Source of the DNA: Tenuifilaceae bacterium CYCD | Lineage (GTDB): Bacteria; Bacteroidota; Bacteroidia; Bacteroidales; Tenuifilaceae | Assembly (NCBI GenBank): GCA_036322835.1 | Contig: AP027304.1 | Coordinates: forward strand, 1,984,001 to 2,048,000 | Reading direction: 5' to 3' | Length of the DNA stretch: 64,000 bases | Part shown: positions 42,881-51,168 of the stretch, one piece after another | How the letters are laid out: each line of letters begins with the position of its first letter | How positions within the stretch are numbered: the stretch's first letter is position 1 | Notes under the pieces: generated by a model | Database searches by the model: none | What the model was told of the DNA's origin: nothing | What the model saw: only the letters and a program-made list of their open reading frames with translations | Made by a program: the position numbers and the translations under genes

Positions 42881-44286
42881 ATTTCACCTCTATCCCGTAA
42901 AATCTGGAAAAACTTCATCTCAAAATTCTCCTTGGGCGACGGTGCCGGAGAGTATATCAACTTTCTATCGGGGCCAATTAGGAAATAGGTGGGATAGGCT
43001 CTTATGTCAAAATCCTTAATGATATCGGGTTTGTTGCCGTAGTGGAGGAATGTCCACGAGTACCCTGTACCCTTAAGGAACGATTTAAGATCGTTTATAT
43101 CCTTATCGGCCGAGATGGAGACAATCTCTAAATGCTTGCCGTACTTCTGGTATATCTTTTCAAGTAGCGGGAATTCCTGAAGGCACGTGTAGCTGGTGGT
43201 GGTGCAGAAGTTTAGGTAAACATATTTCCCCTCAAACTTATCGAGGCTTACATCGTTGCCGTTGATATCCTTTAGCACAAAGGTATTGGGAACGAATCCC
43301 GGTAACAGTTTTGTGATTTTGCTGCGGATGTTTTCGGCTATTAGTAGATGATCGGCAATTTTTGTGGTTCGGTAAACCGAGTCGAGGATGGATATCAGCG
43401 ATGATCGCGAAAAGTTATCGCTGAAAAACTCATCGTATAGCGCTTTCAGGATAACCATTTCCATCAAGGTATCGTTGCTTAAAACTTTGTTCCCCGATAG
43501 GGTTTCCTTAAGTTTCGTTAGGCTTCTATCCGAAACATCCTTGAAAATTGCACTTCCCGATGTGGTTCTCGAAAAAAACATGAAGTATTTATCGTAAACC
43601 AGGTTGAACAGTTCCATGTACGATGGGTTGTTGTATAGGATGGGTTTATTCAGGAACAGTTCGTTCGATACGCTGGTGGATTTCTTGTAAAACGTAATTT
43701 GCTTTAGCAGTCCATACCGATACTGGCGGTATGCATTAAAGTAAGGGTTATTGGTGTCGGTGTACTTTGCCTCTATAAGATTTACCAATGAGTCGATATT
43801 CTCCTGCCGTTTGCCTTTGTAAGCATCCATTACAATTTGATCGAAGTTCTCGTTGAATCGTAAATCGAAGCTATTTATTAGGAAGTTAATGTCGTTCTTG
43901 TCGATGTTGGCAATTCCTACCTGAAGGTCAGTCTCCCGAAAGAATGGATTTAATCGCTGAACCTCTGTCTTGTCCTCCTTCTGGGGGAGTACTAGGTTGT
44001 ATTTCTTTGTGGGTTCTGCAAAAAAGTAAATCCTGTAAATTCCCAGATAGCTGAATACGTTGGTCGTTTCTAAGATTTTTAGTTTGCAGCTGAATTTCCC
44101 GTTGCTGTCCACCTTGCATCGGCCAATTTCGCTCTCGGTTGCGGTGATAAAGTCGGCGTACTGATAAAAAATAATTTCATCACCTTTATAGTCTGAAGCA
44201 TTTCCGTAAACAATCGCTTCCTGGGCAAAACCCGAAAATGATATGATTGTAAAAGCTATTATTGATAGGAATCTTAAAAATTTCAT
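42877..44286 (-). CDS. Secreted TlpA-like thioredoxin-fold protein with SxxC active site
   Basis: A 469-residue exported protein with a signal peptide (1-21, cleavage after F-A-Q). Residues about 22-330 form a long N-terminal region with the beta-rich start common to Bacteroidota TlpA-like proteins. The thioredoxin-like domain covers about 335-469: L-N-F, then C361-T-T-T-S365-Y-T-C368, then L-Q-E-F-P, with a cis-Pro loop A-Y-P-T-Y-F-L at Pro432. Aligned to the usual F-W-A-T-W-C-P-P-C block, the first catalytic Cys is Ser and the Trp is Cys. Classical disulfide reduction is therefore doubtful. The stop is upstream of coaD's region; spacing to coaD is 16 bases on the same strand. Confidence 0.75.
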   Translation of the reverse strand: MKFLRFLSIIAFTIISFSGFAQEAIVYGNASDYKGDEIIFYQYADFITATESEIGRCKVDSNGKFSCKLKILETTNVFSYLGIYRIYFFAEPTKKYNLVLPQKEDKTEVQRLNPFFRETDLQVGIANIDKNDINFLINSFDLRFNENFDQIVMDAYKGKRQENIDSLVNLIEAKYTDTNNPYFNAYRQYRYGLLKQITFYKKSTSVSNELFLNKPILYNNPSYMELFNLVYDKYFMFFSRTTSGSAIFKDVSDRSLTKLKETLSGNKVLSNDTLMEMVILKALYDEFFSDNFSRSSLISILDSVYRTTKIADHLLIAENIRSKITKLLPGFVPNTFVLKDINGNDVSLDKFEGKYVYLNFCTTTSYTCLQEFPLLEKIYQKYGKHLEIVSISADKDINDLKSFLKGTGYSWTFLHYGNKPDIIKDFDIRAYPTYFLIGPDRKLIYSPAPSPKENFEMKFFQILRDRGEI

Positions 44287-44302
44287 GGCGATTTAAATGG
44301 GT

Positions 44303-44779
44303 TTAATCTTCGATATAATCCGTGATGTTTAATGCCGAGGGCATAAATTGCGAAGGATCTCCTTTGTGTAGGATGATATCCCTGATAATGGTAGAGTTTA
44401 CATGGGTGTGCTCGGGTGCTGTTAGCAAAAATACCGTTTCAATATTTGGAAACATCGCCCTGTTTACCTGGCCAATGGCGCGCTCAAATTCAAAGTCGGC
44501 GGAGGTTCTTAGTCCCCTTATGATAAAGTTTACTTTTAGCTTGTTGCAAAGATCAACCGTTAAACCCTCGTAGCTGATAACTTCAACCCGGGGCTCGTTG
44601 GCAAAGGTTTTCTTTATCATCGCAATTCGCTTCTCAATGCTAAAGAATGCTTTTTTGTTGGCATTGTATCCAACGGCAACAATAACTTTATCGAATATAG
44701 ATAGCGATCGTAACACTATCGATTCGTGGCCAACCGTTATAGGATCGAACGATCCTGGGAATATTGCTACTTTTTCCAT
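44303..44779 (-). CDS. coaD: Phosphopantetheine adenylyltransferase
   Basis: A 158-residue nucleotidyltransferase of coenzyme A synthesis. The ATP-binding start is F-P-G-S-F-D-P-I-T-V-G-H, then I-I-R-G-L-R-T-S-A-D-F-E-F-E, and the C-terminal S-T-I-I-R-D-I block is present. The length is standard. The TlpA-like gene follows 16 bases downstream on the same strand, so the two may share a transcript. Confidence 0.95.
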   Translation of the reverse strand: MEKVAIFPGSFDPITVGHESIVLRSLSIFDKVIVAVGYNANKKAFFSIEKRIAMIKKTFANEPRVEVISYEGLTVDLCNKLKVNFIIRGLRTSADFEFERAIGQVNRAMFPNIETVFLLTAPEHTHVNSTIIRDIILHKGDPSQFMPSALNITDYIED

Positions 44780-44936
44780 GCTGTTTTTGTCCGTTAGGTG
44801 TAAATTCAGACTTCAAAAATCATACAATTATAGGCAAAAAACAGCTACTGGCAATTAACGAATAGTTTTTTATGCGTTACTGGCGATGAGTGGGCTGTTA
44901 TAGTTTCTTCTTTCGTTACCAGTTATTAGTTCTAAA

Positions 44937-44967
44937 TTGCTTTTTGACTATTATTTCGGTAAATTTG
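44937..44967 (+). promoter_or_regulatory. Promoter of the Memo-AMMECR1 gene (-33 TTG, 20 nt, -7 TAAATTTG)
   Basis: TTG at 44937-44939 is followed after 20 bases by TAAATTTG at 44960-44967. The ATG at 44998 is 30 bases further. This is a close match to the Bacteroidota consensus. Confidence 0.65.
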
Positions 44968-44997
44968 GTTCGCTGTACATTTTAAATAAAACAGGCA

Positions 44998-46512
44998 ATG
45001 AAAGGCAATCACATACTAGCATTGCTCTTAATATTTTTAGTTATGGAAACATCGTGTAACGGGCAATCCGGCAATAGTTCCCAGGTGGATCGTCAGGCAG
45101 TGGTGGCAGGATCGTTCTACCCTGCATCAAAATCTCAACTTGAGGCTGATATTAAGGGATATTTCGATAGTGTAGAAGTGGTACTTAAAAACCGTCCGTT
45201 AGCGGTGATAGTTCCTCATGCTGGCTATGTGTTTTCGGCAGGAGTTGCAGCAGCAGCATATAAACAGATTGATCGTGATGCGAAGTTTAAACATGTTTTT
45301 TTGATAGGATCGAGCCATACCATGTACTTTAATGGGGCGACGGTTTATACCCTAGGCGATTTTATTACTCCTCTAGGTAGGGTAAGGGTTGATCCTTTAG
45401 CCAAGGAGTTGGCCGATAAGTTCAGCATTATAAATGCAGATGCAAAGCCACATGAGCGTGAGCATAGCCTAGAGGTACAGCTTCCGCTGTTACAGTACTG
45501 GCTAAAGAATGATTTTTGTATAGTTCCGATTATTATGGGTGGCGAATCGCAGAGTACAAGCACGCTATTGGCTGAGGCTCTTGCCCCGTACTTTACCGAA
45601 GAAAACCTTTTTGTTATTAGTTCGGACTTCTCGCACTATCCCACATACGAAAATGCGAGGATTAGCGATGACGATATGGCTCAGGCTATTGTGTCGAATT
45701 CGGCAGTGCAGTTCATGAAAACAAAGTTGAGGCGTGAAAACTCGGGAATGGACGATTTGGCAACAGCCATCTGTGGCTGGACATCGGCTTTAACGTTGCT
45801 CAAAATTACAGAAAATCGGAAGGATATAGAGTATAAAACAATCATGTATCGCAATTCGGGCGATTCGCCTTACGGTGAGAAGGATCGTGTGGTTGGCTAC
45901 TGGGCTATTGCAGCGGTTAAGGCACAGCCCAAAATATCGGAATTCAGCCTAAACGATGACGATAAGAGGTATCTTTTAAAGTTGGCGCGAAATACCATTG
46001 TTAAGAATTTGAAAGGAGAGGAACCAACCCCTTTAGACGAGAGCCAATTAAGTCCCAGCCTAATGGCAAATGCTGGCGCATTCGTGACTCTTCGAAAAGA
46101 TGGTCAGCTAAGGGGCTGCATTGGGAATTTTTCCACTACAACTCCGTTGTATAGGGTTGTAATGGCTATGGCAATTGCTTCGGCCACCGAGGACTACCGT
46201 TTCGATAATGTTACGTTAAAGGAGCTGGACGATATTGATATCGAAATATCGGTGCTAACACCAATGAAGAGAATAAAATCAGCGGATAAATTTATTCCAG
46301 GGAAACATGGCATTTACATTAAGAAGGGGAGCAGATCGGGAACATTCTTACCACAGGTAGGAACTGAAACTGGGTGGAGTAGAGAAGAGTTACTTGGCCA
46401 CTGTGCCCGCGATAAAGCCTTTATTGGCTGGGATGGCTGGAGGGACTCCGATGTGGAACTATATACCTACGAGGCGATAGTGTTTGAGGAGAAAGAATTC
46501 ATTAGTAAGTAA
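44998..46512 (+). CDS. Exported Memo-AMMECR1 fusion (AmmeMemoRadiSam system proteins B and A)
   Basis: A 504-residue two-domain protein. Residues 1-20 are a hydrophobic signal ending at E-T-S-C20, probably a lipoprotein signal with an unusual -3 residue. Residues about 33-305 are a Memo domain: V-P-H74-A-G-Y, G-S-S-H107, E-H-S-L-E-V-Q, S-D-F-S-H213-Y and I-C259-G. H74, H107 and C259 match the positions of the metal-binding H49, H81 and C244 of human MEMO1. Residues about 315-500 are an AMMECR1 domain with L-R-G-C-I-G at 371-376. These two domains co-occur with a radical SAM protein in the AmmeMemoRadiSam set, whose function is unknown. No radical SAM gene is in this window. Confidence 0.88.
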   Translation: MKGNHILALLLIFLVMETSCNGQSGNSSQVDRQAVVAGSFYPASKSQLEADIKGYFDSVEVVLKNRPLAVIVPHAGYVFSAGVAAAAYKQIDRDAKFKHVFLIGSSHTMYFNGATVYTLGDFITPLGRVRVDPLAKELADKFSIINADAKPHEREHSLEVQLPLLQYWLKNDFCIVPIIMGGESQSTSTLLAEALAPYFTEENLFVISSDFSHYPTYENARISDDDMAQAIVSNSAVQFMKTKLRRENSGMDDLATAICGWTSALTLLKITENRKDIEYKTIMYRNSGDSPYGEKDRVVGYWAIAAVKAQPKISEFSLNDDDKRYLLKLARNTIVKNLKGEEPTPLDESQLSPSLMANAGAFVTLRKDGQLRGCIGNFSTTTPLYRVVMAMAIASATEDYRFDNVTLKELDDIDIEISVLTPMKRIKSADKFIPGKHGIYIKKGSRSGTFLPQVGTETGWSREELLGHCARDKAFIGWDGWRDSDVELYTYEAIVFEEKEFISK

Positions 46513-46671
46513 TTCTTTTAACATATGCTATGGCAAAATAATTTTGTTCTTTTATTACTGCTATAGTTATATTGTGGATTTTAAATGCAGCATTTGTTTA
46601 GAGATGAGCAAGCACAGGAATACCTGGGACTACTCTTGGCGGAATCTTTCAACTTTTAAATATAGACTATC

Positions 46672-47292
46672 ATGGTTTTAGTTTTTCGTGTTTTAGCTTT
46701 TTTAGGTATAGTATTACCTATGAGTATTTTTGCAAATCAGGTCGAATCAGAATCGATGACTGCATATTCATTAAATAAAAAGTATAAGATAATAGTTTGT
46801 CCGAGTTTTTGTAATGAGAATGGGTGTTTAGCAGAAGATGAGATTGAATTATTAAGTGATAGTTTAAGAAAATCATACGATATTCAATCATTAGTATTGT
46901 ATGAAAAGCAGGGAACTCAGTATGTTAAAATTTCGAAACACGTGGTTTCTATTGATAGTATCTATTTTAATTTTACAAACTTTAATTATTTTCTTAGCAA
47001 TAGTGGCCGTATTGTTGTATTAGAGGATGAACGACGATTGCAATGGTGCGTAATTAGATTAGATGGGTACAATTGTCAAATTTCCAACTATTATGGGATA
47101 GAACTCTTTGGTTTAAGTCCTGAAGAGTATTCACGTTGTACTTATGAGATAGCATTTCAAGAGATTATTCATAGAAAAGAAAAAACTTTACTAAAGTCAA
47201 GATTGATGGATACTAAGTTGGTATTGAGTTTAAGGTATTATGATATTATAAGGAAGAAATATGTTACAAGGAAAATTAAGGTTCCCAGTTAG
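46672..47292 (+). CDS. AT-rich secreted protein of unknown function
   Basis: A 206-residue protein with a signal peptide (about 1-21, cleavage near I-F-A-N). The mature part has paired cysteines (C-P-S-F-C-N-E-N-G-C), a central beta-rich region and a basic C terminus ending K-I-K-V-P-S. I recognise no family. Its base composition is clearly more AT-rich than its neighbours and its codons lean to AT-ending forms, which suggests recent acquisition. It starts about 160 bases after the Memo-AMMECR1 gene and ends before a cluster of hairpins. Confidence 0.55.
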   Translation: MVLVFRVLAFLGIVLPMSIFANQVESESMTAYSLNKKYKIIVCPSFCNENGCLAEDEIELLSDSLRKSYDIQSLVLYEKQGTQYVKISKHVVSIDSIYFNFTNFNYFLSNSGRIVVLEDERRLQWCVIRLDGYNCQISNYYGIELFGLSPEEYSRCTYEIAFQEIIHRKEKTLLKSRLMDTKLVLSLRYYDIIRKKYVTRKIKVPS

Positions 47293-47309
47293 GCCGAGGC
47301 TGCAAATCA

Positions 47310-47358
47310 AAATAAACGAAACGTGTTCGGCGGCAGTTCTACCGCCGTCGTTTTATTT
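47310..47358 (+). terminator. Terminator-like hairpin after the AT-rich gene
   Basis: A CGGCGG / CCGCCG stem (47328-47333, 47342-47347) lies inside imperfect outer arms AAATAAACGA and TCGTTTTATTT. It is placed 18 bases after the stop codon and is followed by T-rich sequence. Confidence 0.65.
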
Positions 47359-47360
47359 CT

Positions 47361-47406
47361 ACAGGCTCTGCCTGTAATAACAATAATTACTTAGGCATAA
47401 CCTAAG
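47361..47406. repeat. Two further perfect small hairpins
   Basis: ACAGGC-TCT-GCCTGT (47361-47375) and CTTAGG-CATAA-CCTAAG (47390-47406). Together with the flanking terminators they make four hairpins in 170 bases. Confidence 0.6.
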
Positions 47407-47457
47407 CCAAACGTTGCCAGAATGCGTAAATAGGTTGCGAGTAATGTGATAATAAGA

Positions 47458-47477
47458 AAGGAGGCAATTGCCTCCTT
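47458..47477. terminator. 20-bp perfect palindrome, probable bidirectional terminator
   Basis: AAGGAGGCAATTGCCTCCTT, followed by CTTCATTT on the plus strand and CTTATTAT on the minus strand. It lies between convergent genes, about 55 bases past the stop of the EF-G-like gene. Confidence 0.75.
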
Positions 47478-47531
47478 CTTCATTTATCTTGTCTAGAGTC
47501 TTGTATCAGACATCTAGCATCTGGTTTAGAT

Positions 47532-49688
47532 CTATTCTTCCTCTTCCTCTGCTTCGTAAGCCTTTAACAGTTTTTCCTGAACATCGGAAGGAACTTGCTC
47601 GTAGGCGTTGAACTTCATATTGTAGGTTGCGCGTCCGCTAGTTAACGACGATAGCGCTGTAGAGTACTTGTTAAGTTCAGCTAGAGGAACCTTAGCGTTG
47701 ATAACCTCAAAACCCTTAACGCTGCCCATACCCATAATAATGGCGCGGCGGTTCTGCAGGTCGCTCATTACATCGCCCATCCTGTCCGATGGAACAAGAA
47801 CTTCAACATCGTAAACAGGTTCCATAATCTTAGGTCCAGCTTCCTTAAATGCGGCCTTAAATGCGTTACGTCCGGCAAGTTTAAAGGATATTTCGTTGGA
47901 GTCAACCGGGTGCATCTTGCCATCGTAAACAGCAACGCGGATATCGCGGGCGTACGAACCGGTAAGTGGTCCTTCCTCCATCTTTTCCATGATACCTTTT
48001 AGAATGGCAGGAAGGAAACGGGCATCAATGGCACCACCCACAATGCAGTTGTAGAATACAAGTTTGCCACCCCATTCAAGCGGAACTTCCTCTTTACCCC
48101 GGACACTGATATTAACTTCTTTGCCGGCAATCTTATACTTGGAGGGGTCTGGTGCTCCTTCAATATGTGGTTCAATAACTATGTGAACCTCGCCGAATTG
48201 TCCGGCACCACCCGACTGTTTTTTGTGGCGGTAATCGGCTGCGGCTATTTTAGTAATAGTTTCGCGGTACGATATGCGCGGGGGAACAAACTCAATCTCT
48301 AGTTTATTTATGTTGGTAAACTGCCATTTTAGTGTATTCAAGTGGTGCTCGCCCTGTCCCGATACTATTATTTGTTTCAACTCCTTGGAATGCTCAACCA
48401 AAATGGTAGGATCTTCCTGATGGGCTTTGTGTAAGAGATCGCTCATTTTTTCAGTGTCAGCCTCATTCTTAGGCTTAATGGCGGTGCGGAATTTTGCATT
48501 TGGAAACTCCATTGAATCAAATGAGAAATCCAAACCTGCTCCGCAAAGTGTATGATTGGTTTTTGAATTTTTGAGTTTAACGGTTGCTCCAATATCTCCA
48601 GCAATAAGTTCAGTTACTTTGTTCCTGTTTTTCCCGGCAACAACAAATAGTTGAGCTATTCGTTCCTTTGTGGAATTATTTGCGTTGGTTAAATCCATAC
48701 CCTCAGTTATTTTTCCCGACATAACACGGAAATAGCTAATCTCACCAATATGGGGTTCAATGGATGACTTGAAAATAAATAGAGATGTTGGGGCTGATCC
48801 GTCGCATTTTAACTCTTTGTCATTGTTGTTCTTGAGCATAGGTGTTGATGCAGGCGATGGCCCAACGTTTAGCACGAAATCCATTAAGCGTTTTGTTCCG
48901 ATATTACGCTTCGCGGACAGGCAGAAAACAGGGTAAAGTTGACGGTTTCGGATTCCTGCCGATAATCCTGAACGCATCTCATCTTCGCTCAAAGATCCTT
49001 GCTCAAAGAATTTTTCCATTAACGATTCATCGTTCTCAGCTGCCGCTTCAACAAGAGCATTGTGAAGCTCAGTTGCCTTATCCATTTCTTCAGCAGGAAT
49101 TGAAAATTCTTCACGAATGCCCGTATCACCTTTGAATTTGTACATTTTCATTGTGATAACATCAATGAATGAGTCAAATGATGCTCCTGGATTCACAGGG
49201 TATTGAGTTAGAACAACTTTTGATCCGAATGTCTGTTTCAAAGAATCCAAAGCCTGATCGAAGTTGGCCTTTTCATGATCGAGTTGATTAACTGCGATAA
49301 TCATTGGCTTGTGCATGCGTTCAGCATGTCGGTTAAAAATTTCTGTACCAACCTCAACGCCGTATTGACCATTAATTACCATTACTATGGTGTCAGCAGC
49401 GTACATTGATGTGATAACTCCACCCACAAAATCGTCGGAACCTGGAGTGTCAATTATATTTAACTTGCGGTCCAAAAATTCTGTGTATAGAATTGTTGAG
49501 AAGATGGACCGTTGGTTTAGCTGTTCGATTTCGGAGTAATCCGAAACTGTATTCTTCCCCTCAATAGTTCCCTTACGTTCGATAACTTTTCCTTCAAACA
49601 TCATCGACTCGGCTAGTAGCGTTTTGCCACTGCCGGTATTACCCAGTAAGGCAACATTCCTGATTTGATCGGTTAAATAGGTTTTCAT
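47532..49688 (-). CDS. Elongation factor G-like paralog (EF-G2 type), catalytic His replaced
   Basis: A 718-residue EF-G homologue with a G domain, domain II and the C-terminal domains IV and V (the block E-G-P-L-T-G-S-Y and the V-P-S-D-R-M-G-D-V-M-S-D-L-Q-N-R-R region). The P-loop G-N-T-G-S-G-K-T is intact. G3 reads D80-T-P-G-S84-D-D-F, so the catalytic His of D-T-P-G-H is Ser. G4 is N-Q-L-D rather than N-K-x-D. A Bacteroides EF-G2 paralog is reported to translocate without GTP hydrolysis; this gene fits that type. The frame is open to 49787, but ATG 49688 gives a normal N terminus. The true fusA is at 51169. Confidence 0.85.
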   Translation of the reverse strand: MKTYLTDQIRNVALLGNTGSGKTLLAESMMFEGKVIERKGTIEGKNTVSDYSEIEQLNQRSIFSTILYTEFLDRKLNIIDTPGSDDFVGGVITSMYAADTIVMVINGQYGVEVGTEIFNRHAERMHKPMIIAVNQLDHEKANFDQALDSLKQTFGSKVVLTQYPVNPGASFDSFIDVITMKMYKFKGDTGIREEFSIPAEEMDKATELHNALVEAAAENDESLMEKFFEQGSLSEDEMRSGLSAGIRNRQLYPVFCLSAKRNIGTKRLMDFVLNVGPSPASTPMLKNNNDKELKCDGSAPTSLFIFKSSIEPHIGEISYFRVMSGKITEGMDLTNANNSTKERIAQLFVVAGKNRNKVTELIAGDIGATVKLKNSKTNHTLCGAGLDFSFDSMEFPNAKFRTAIKPKNEADTEKMSDLLHKAHQEDPTILVEHSKELKQIIVSGQGEHHLNTLKWQFTNINKLEIEFVPPRISYRETITKIAAADYRHKKQSGGAGQFGEVHIVIEPHIEGAPDPSKYKIAGKEVNISVRGKEEVPLEWGGKLVFYNCIVGGAIDARFLPAILKGIMEKMEEGPLTGSYARDIRVAVYDGKMHPVDSNEISFKLAGRNAFKAAFKEAGPKIMEPVYDVEVLVPSDRMGDVMSDLQNRRAIIMGMGSVKGFEVINAKVPLAELNKYSTALSSLTSGRATYNMKFNAYEQVPSDVQEKLLKAYEAEEEEE

Positions 49689-50114
49689 GCGGGTTACGCG
49701 TATTAATTGTTTAACATCGGTTAGTTTTAGATTGCAAAATTTGTCATTATCTATTATAAGGTGTACGCCCCAAAAGAGACATTGCAAAGTTGCAGACCCA
49801 TTTTTTTGAGTTCCCTCAAAAATAGTAAAATTTTGTTTTAAACAAACTTATTGTCCACTTTGAGTGATGTTGTATAACATTTACATTGCGCTTGAATGTG
49901 GATACAACCATTGATCTTTTGATTATTAACAAGTTAAAATATTTTAGTTCGATAACTTTTTTTGATCGATAGTGATTTTATGAGATTTTGATTGTTCATC
50001 TATTTATTAATTCTATCCCTTGTGTTTTATTCAAGCATAGGCATGTTTAGTCTTCTAACGAAAAATAATTTTCAAGTTGCTAAAAATCAGTATTGTTTTT
50101 TCATTTAAATGATA

Positions 50115-50122
50115 TATCTTTG
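50115..50122 (+). promoter_or_regulatory. rpsL promoter P1 (-7 TATCTTTG)
   Basis: TATCTTTG followed by CGCCC, identical over 13 bases to the box upstream of mraZ (16289). A TTG occurs in the T-rich stretch about 20 bases upstream. Transcription would start near 50130 and include the hairpin at 50138. Confidence 0.6.
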
Positions 50123-50137
50123 CGCCCGCTAAAAGGG

Positions 50138-50156
50138 TTAGCATGGAAAATGCTAA
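50138..50156 (+). promoter_or_regulatory. Leader hairpin in the rpsL 5' region
   Basis: A perfect 7-bp stem TTAGCAT / ATGCTAA with loop GGAAA, only in transcripts from P1. It may stabilise the leader or take part in ribosomal-protein feedback; no known leader motif was recognised. Confidence 0.5.
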
Positions 50157-50183
50157 TAAACAGCAAAAAAAGAATTGAAAATG

Positions 50184-50213
50184 GTTGTGGTATTGAAAAA
50201 ATCAATACCTTTG
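50184..50213 (+). promoter_or_regulatory. rpsL promoter P2 (-33 TTG, 18 nt, -7 TACCTTTG)
   Basis: TTG at 50185-50187 (within GGTTGTGG), then 18 bases, then TACCTTTG at 50206-50213. It is the promoter nearest to rpsL, 45 bases before its ATG, and the best consensus match of the region. Confidence 0.7.
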
Positions 50214-50257
50214 CAGTCCATTTTAAAAGTTTAATTTAACATAAATTTCATCAATTT

Positions 50258-50638
50258 ATGCCAACAATTTCGCAACTAGTAAGAAAAGGAAGGTCTAAAC
50301 TGATCGACAAGAGTAAAGCGCCAGCGCTTGATGCTTGCCCTCAGAGACGCGGGGTATGTGTACGCGTGTACACCACTACTCCTAAAAAGCCGAATTCGGC
50401 TATGAGAAAGGTTGCCAGGGTTAGGCTTACAAACGGTAAGGAGGTTAATGCCTACATTCCTGGTGAAGGTCACAATCTGCAAGAGCACTCTATCGTGCTT
50501 ATCCGCGGAGGTAGGGTAAAGGATTTACCCGGTGTTCGTTACCACTTAGTACGTGGAACACTTGACGCATCTGGTGTTGAAGGACGTAAACAACGTCGTT
50601 CGAAATACGGTGCGAAGAGACCTAAAGTTAAAAAGTAA
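50258..50638 (+). CDS. rpsL: 30S ribosomal protein S12
   Basis: A 126-residue uS12. The decoding-site loops [11 protein letters not shown] and [13 protein letters not shown] are both present, with lysines at the positions where streptomycin-resistance changes occur, so the wild-type sensitive form is read. It is the first gene of the fused str-S10-spc operon, behind two tandem promoters. Confidence 0.98.
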   Translation: MPTISQLVRKGRSKLIDKSKAPALDACPQRRGVCVRVYTTTPKKPNSAMRKVARVRLTNGKEVNAYIPGEGHNLQEHSIVLIRGGRVKDLPGVRYHLVRGTLDASGVEGRKQRRSKYGAKRPKVKK

Positions 50639-50663
50639 AATTTAACCTCAGTGCTTTAGAAAA

Positions 50664-51140
50664 ATGAGAAAAGCAAAACCAAAAAAACGATTAATCTTAC
50701 CCGATCCCAAGTTCGGTGATGTAATGGTTACCAGGTTTGTGAACAACCTGATGTACGAGGGTAAGAAAAGTACTGCGTATGAGATCTTCTACAACTCTTT
50801 AGAGATTGTTGGTCAACGCATGAAGGATGCCGATAAAACTCCACTTGAAATTTGGAAAAAGGCATTGGAGAATATTACCCCACAAGTTGAGGTGAAGAGC
50901 CGCAGAGTGGGTGGTGCAACATTCCAGGTTCCAATGGAAGTTCGCCCTGAAAGAAAAATCTCTCTTTCTATGAAAAACCTTGTTCTATATTCTCGTAAGC
51001 GTTCGGGAAGAGGAATGAGCGATAAGTTAGCTGCCGAAATTATGGCTGCTTACAATGAGGAAGGTGCTGCTTTCAAGAAGAAAGAAGATATGCATAAGAT
51101 GGCTGAGGCTAACAAGGCTTTTGCTCATTTCAGATTTTAA
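50664..51140 (+). CDS. rpsG: 30S ribosomal protein S7
   Basis: A 158-residue uS7, the primary assembly protein of the 30S head. Typical blocks are [30 protein letters not shown]-x-E-V, and the C-terminal [10 protein letters not shown]. In other bacteria S7 is the translational repressor of the str operon. It lies 25 bases after rpsL. Confidence 0.98.
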   Translation: MRKAKPKKRLILPDPKFGDVMVTRFVNNLMYEGKKSTAYEIFYNSLEIVGQRMKDADKTPLEIWKKALENITPQVEVKSRRVGGATFQVPMEVRPERKISLSMKNLVLYSRKRSGRGMSDKLAAEIMAAYNEEGAAFKKKEDMHKMAEANKAFAHFRF

Positions 51141-51168
51141 TTCACGTTACGGGGAAGGTAGGATATAG

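Larger units (their letters stand above)
49689..50257. other. Divergent regulatory region between the EF-G-like gene and rpsL
   Basis: About 570 AT-rich bases without a gene. For the leftward gene there is a weak -7-like box (CAACTTTG on the minus strand, 49785-49792) and a perfect inverted repeat TTTTTGAG-TTCC-CTCAAAAA (49803-49822). For rpsL there are two promoters and a leader hairpin, listed separately. I see nothing else. Confidence 0.7.

Noticed and set aside
46484-46681. 65-codon frame overlapping the end of the Memo-AMMECR1 gene
   Set aside because: It overlaps the upstream coding end, shows no domain, and its sequence is that of AT-rich spacer.
47532-49688. Tetracycline-resistance ribosomal protection protein
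   Set aside because: Length and domains are EF-G-like, but the G-domain changes fit the EF-G2 paralog type rather than TetM/TetQ, and there is no mobile element beside it.
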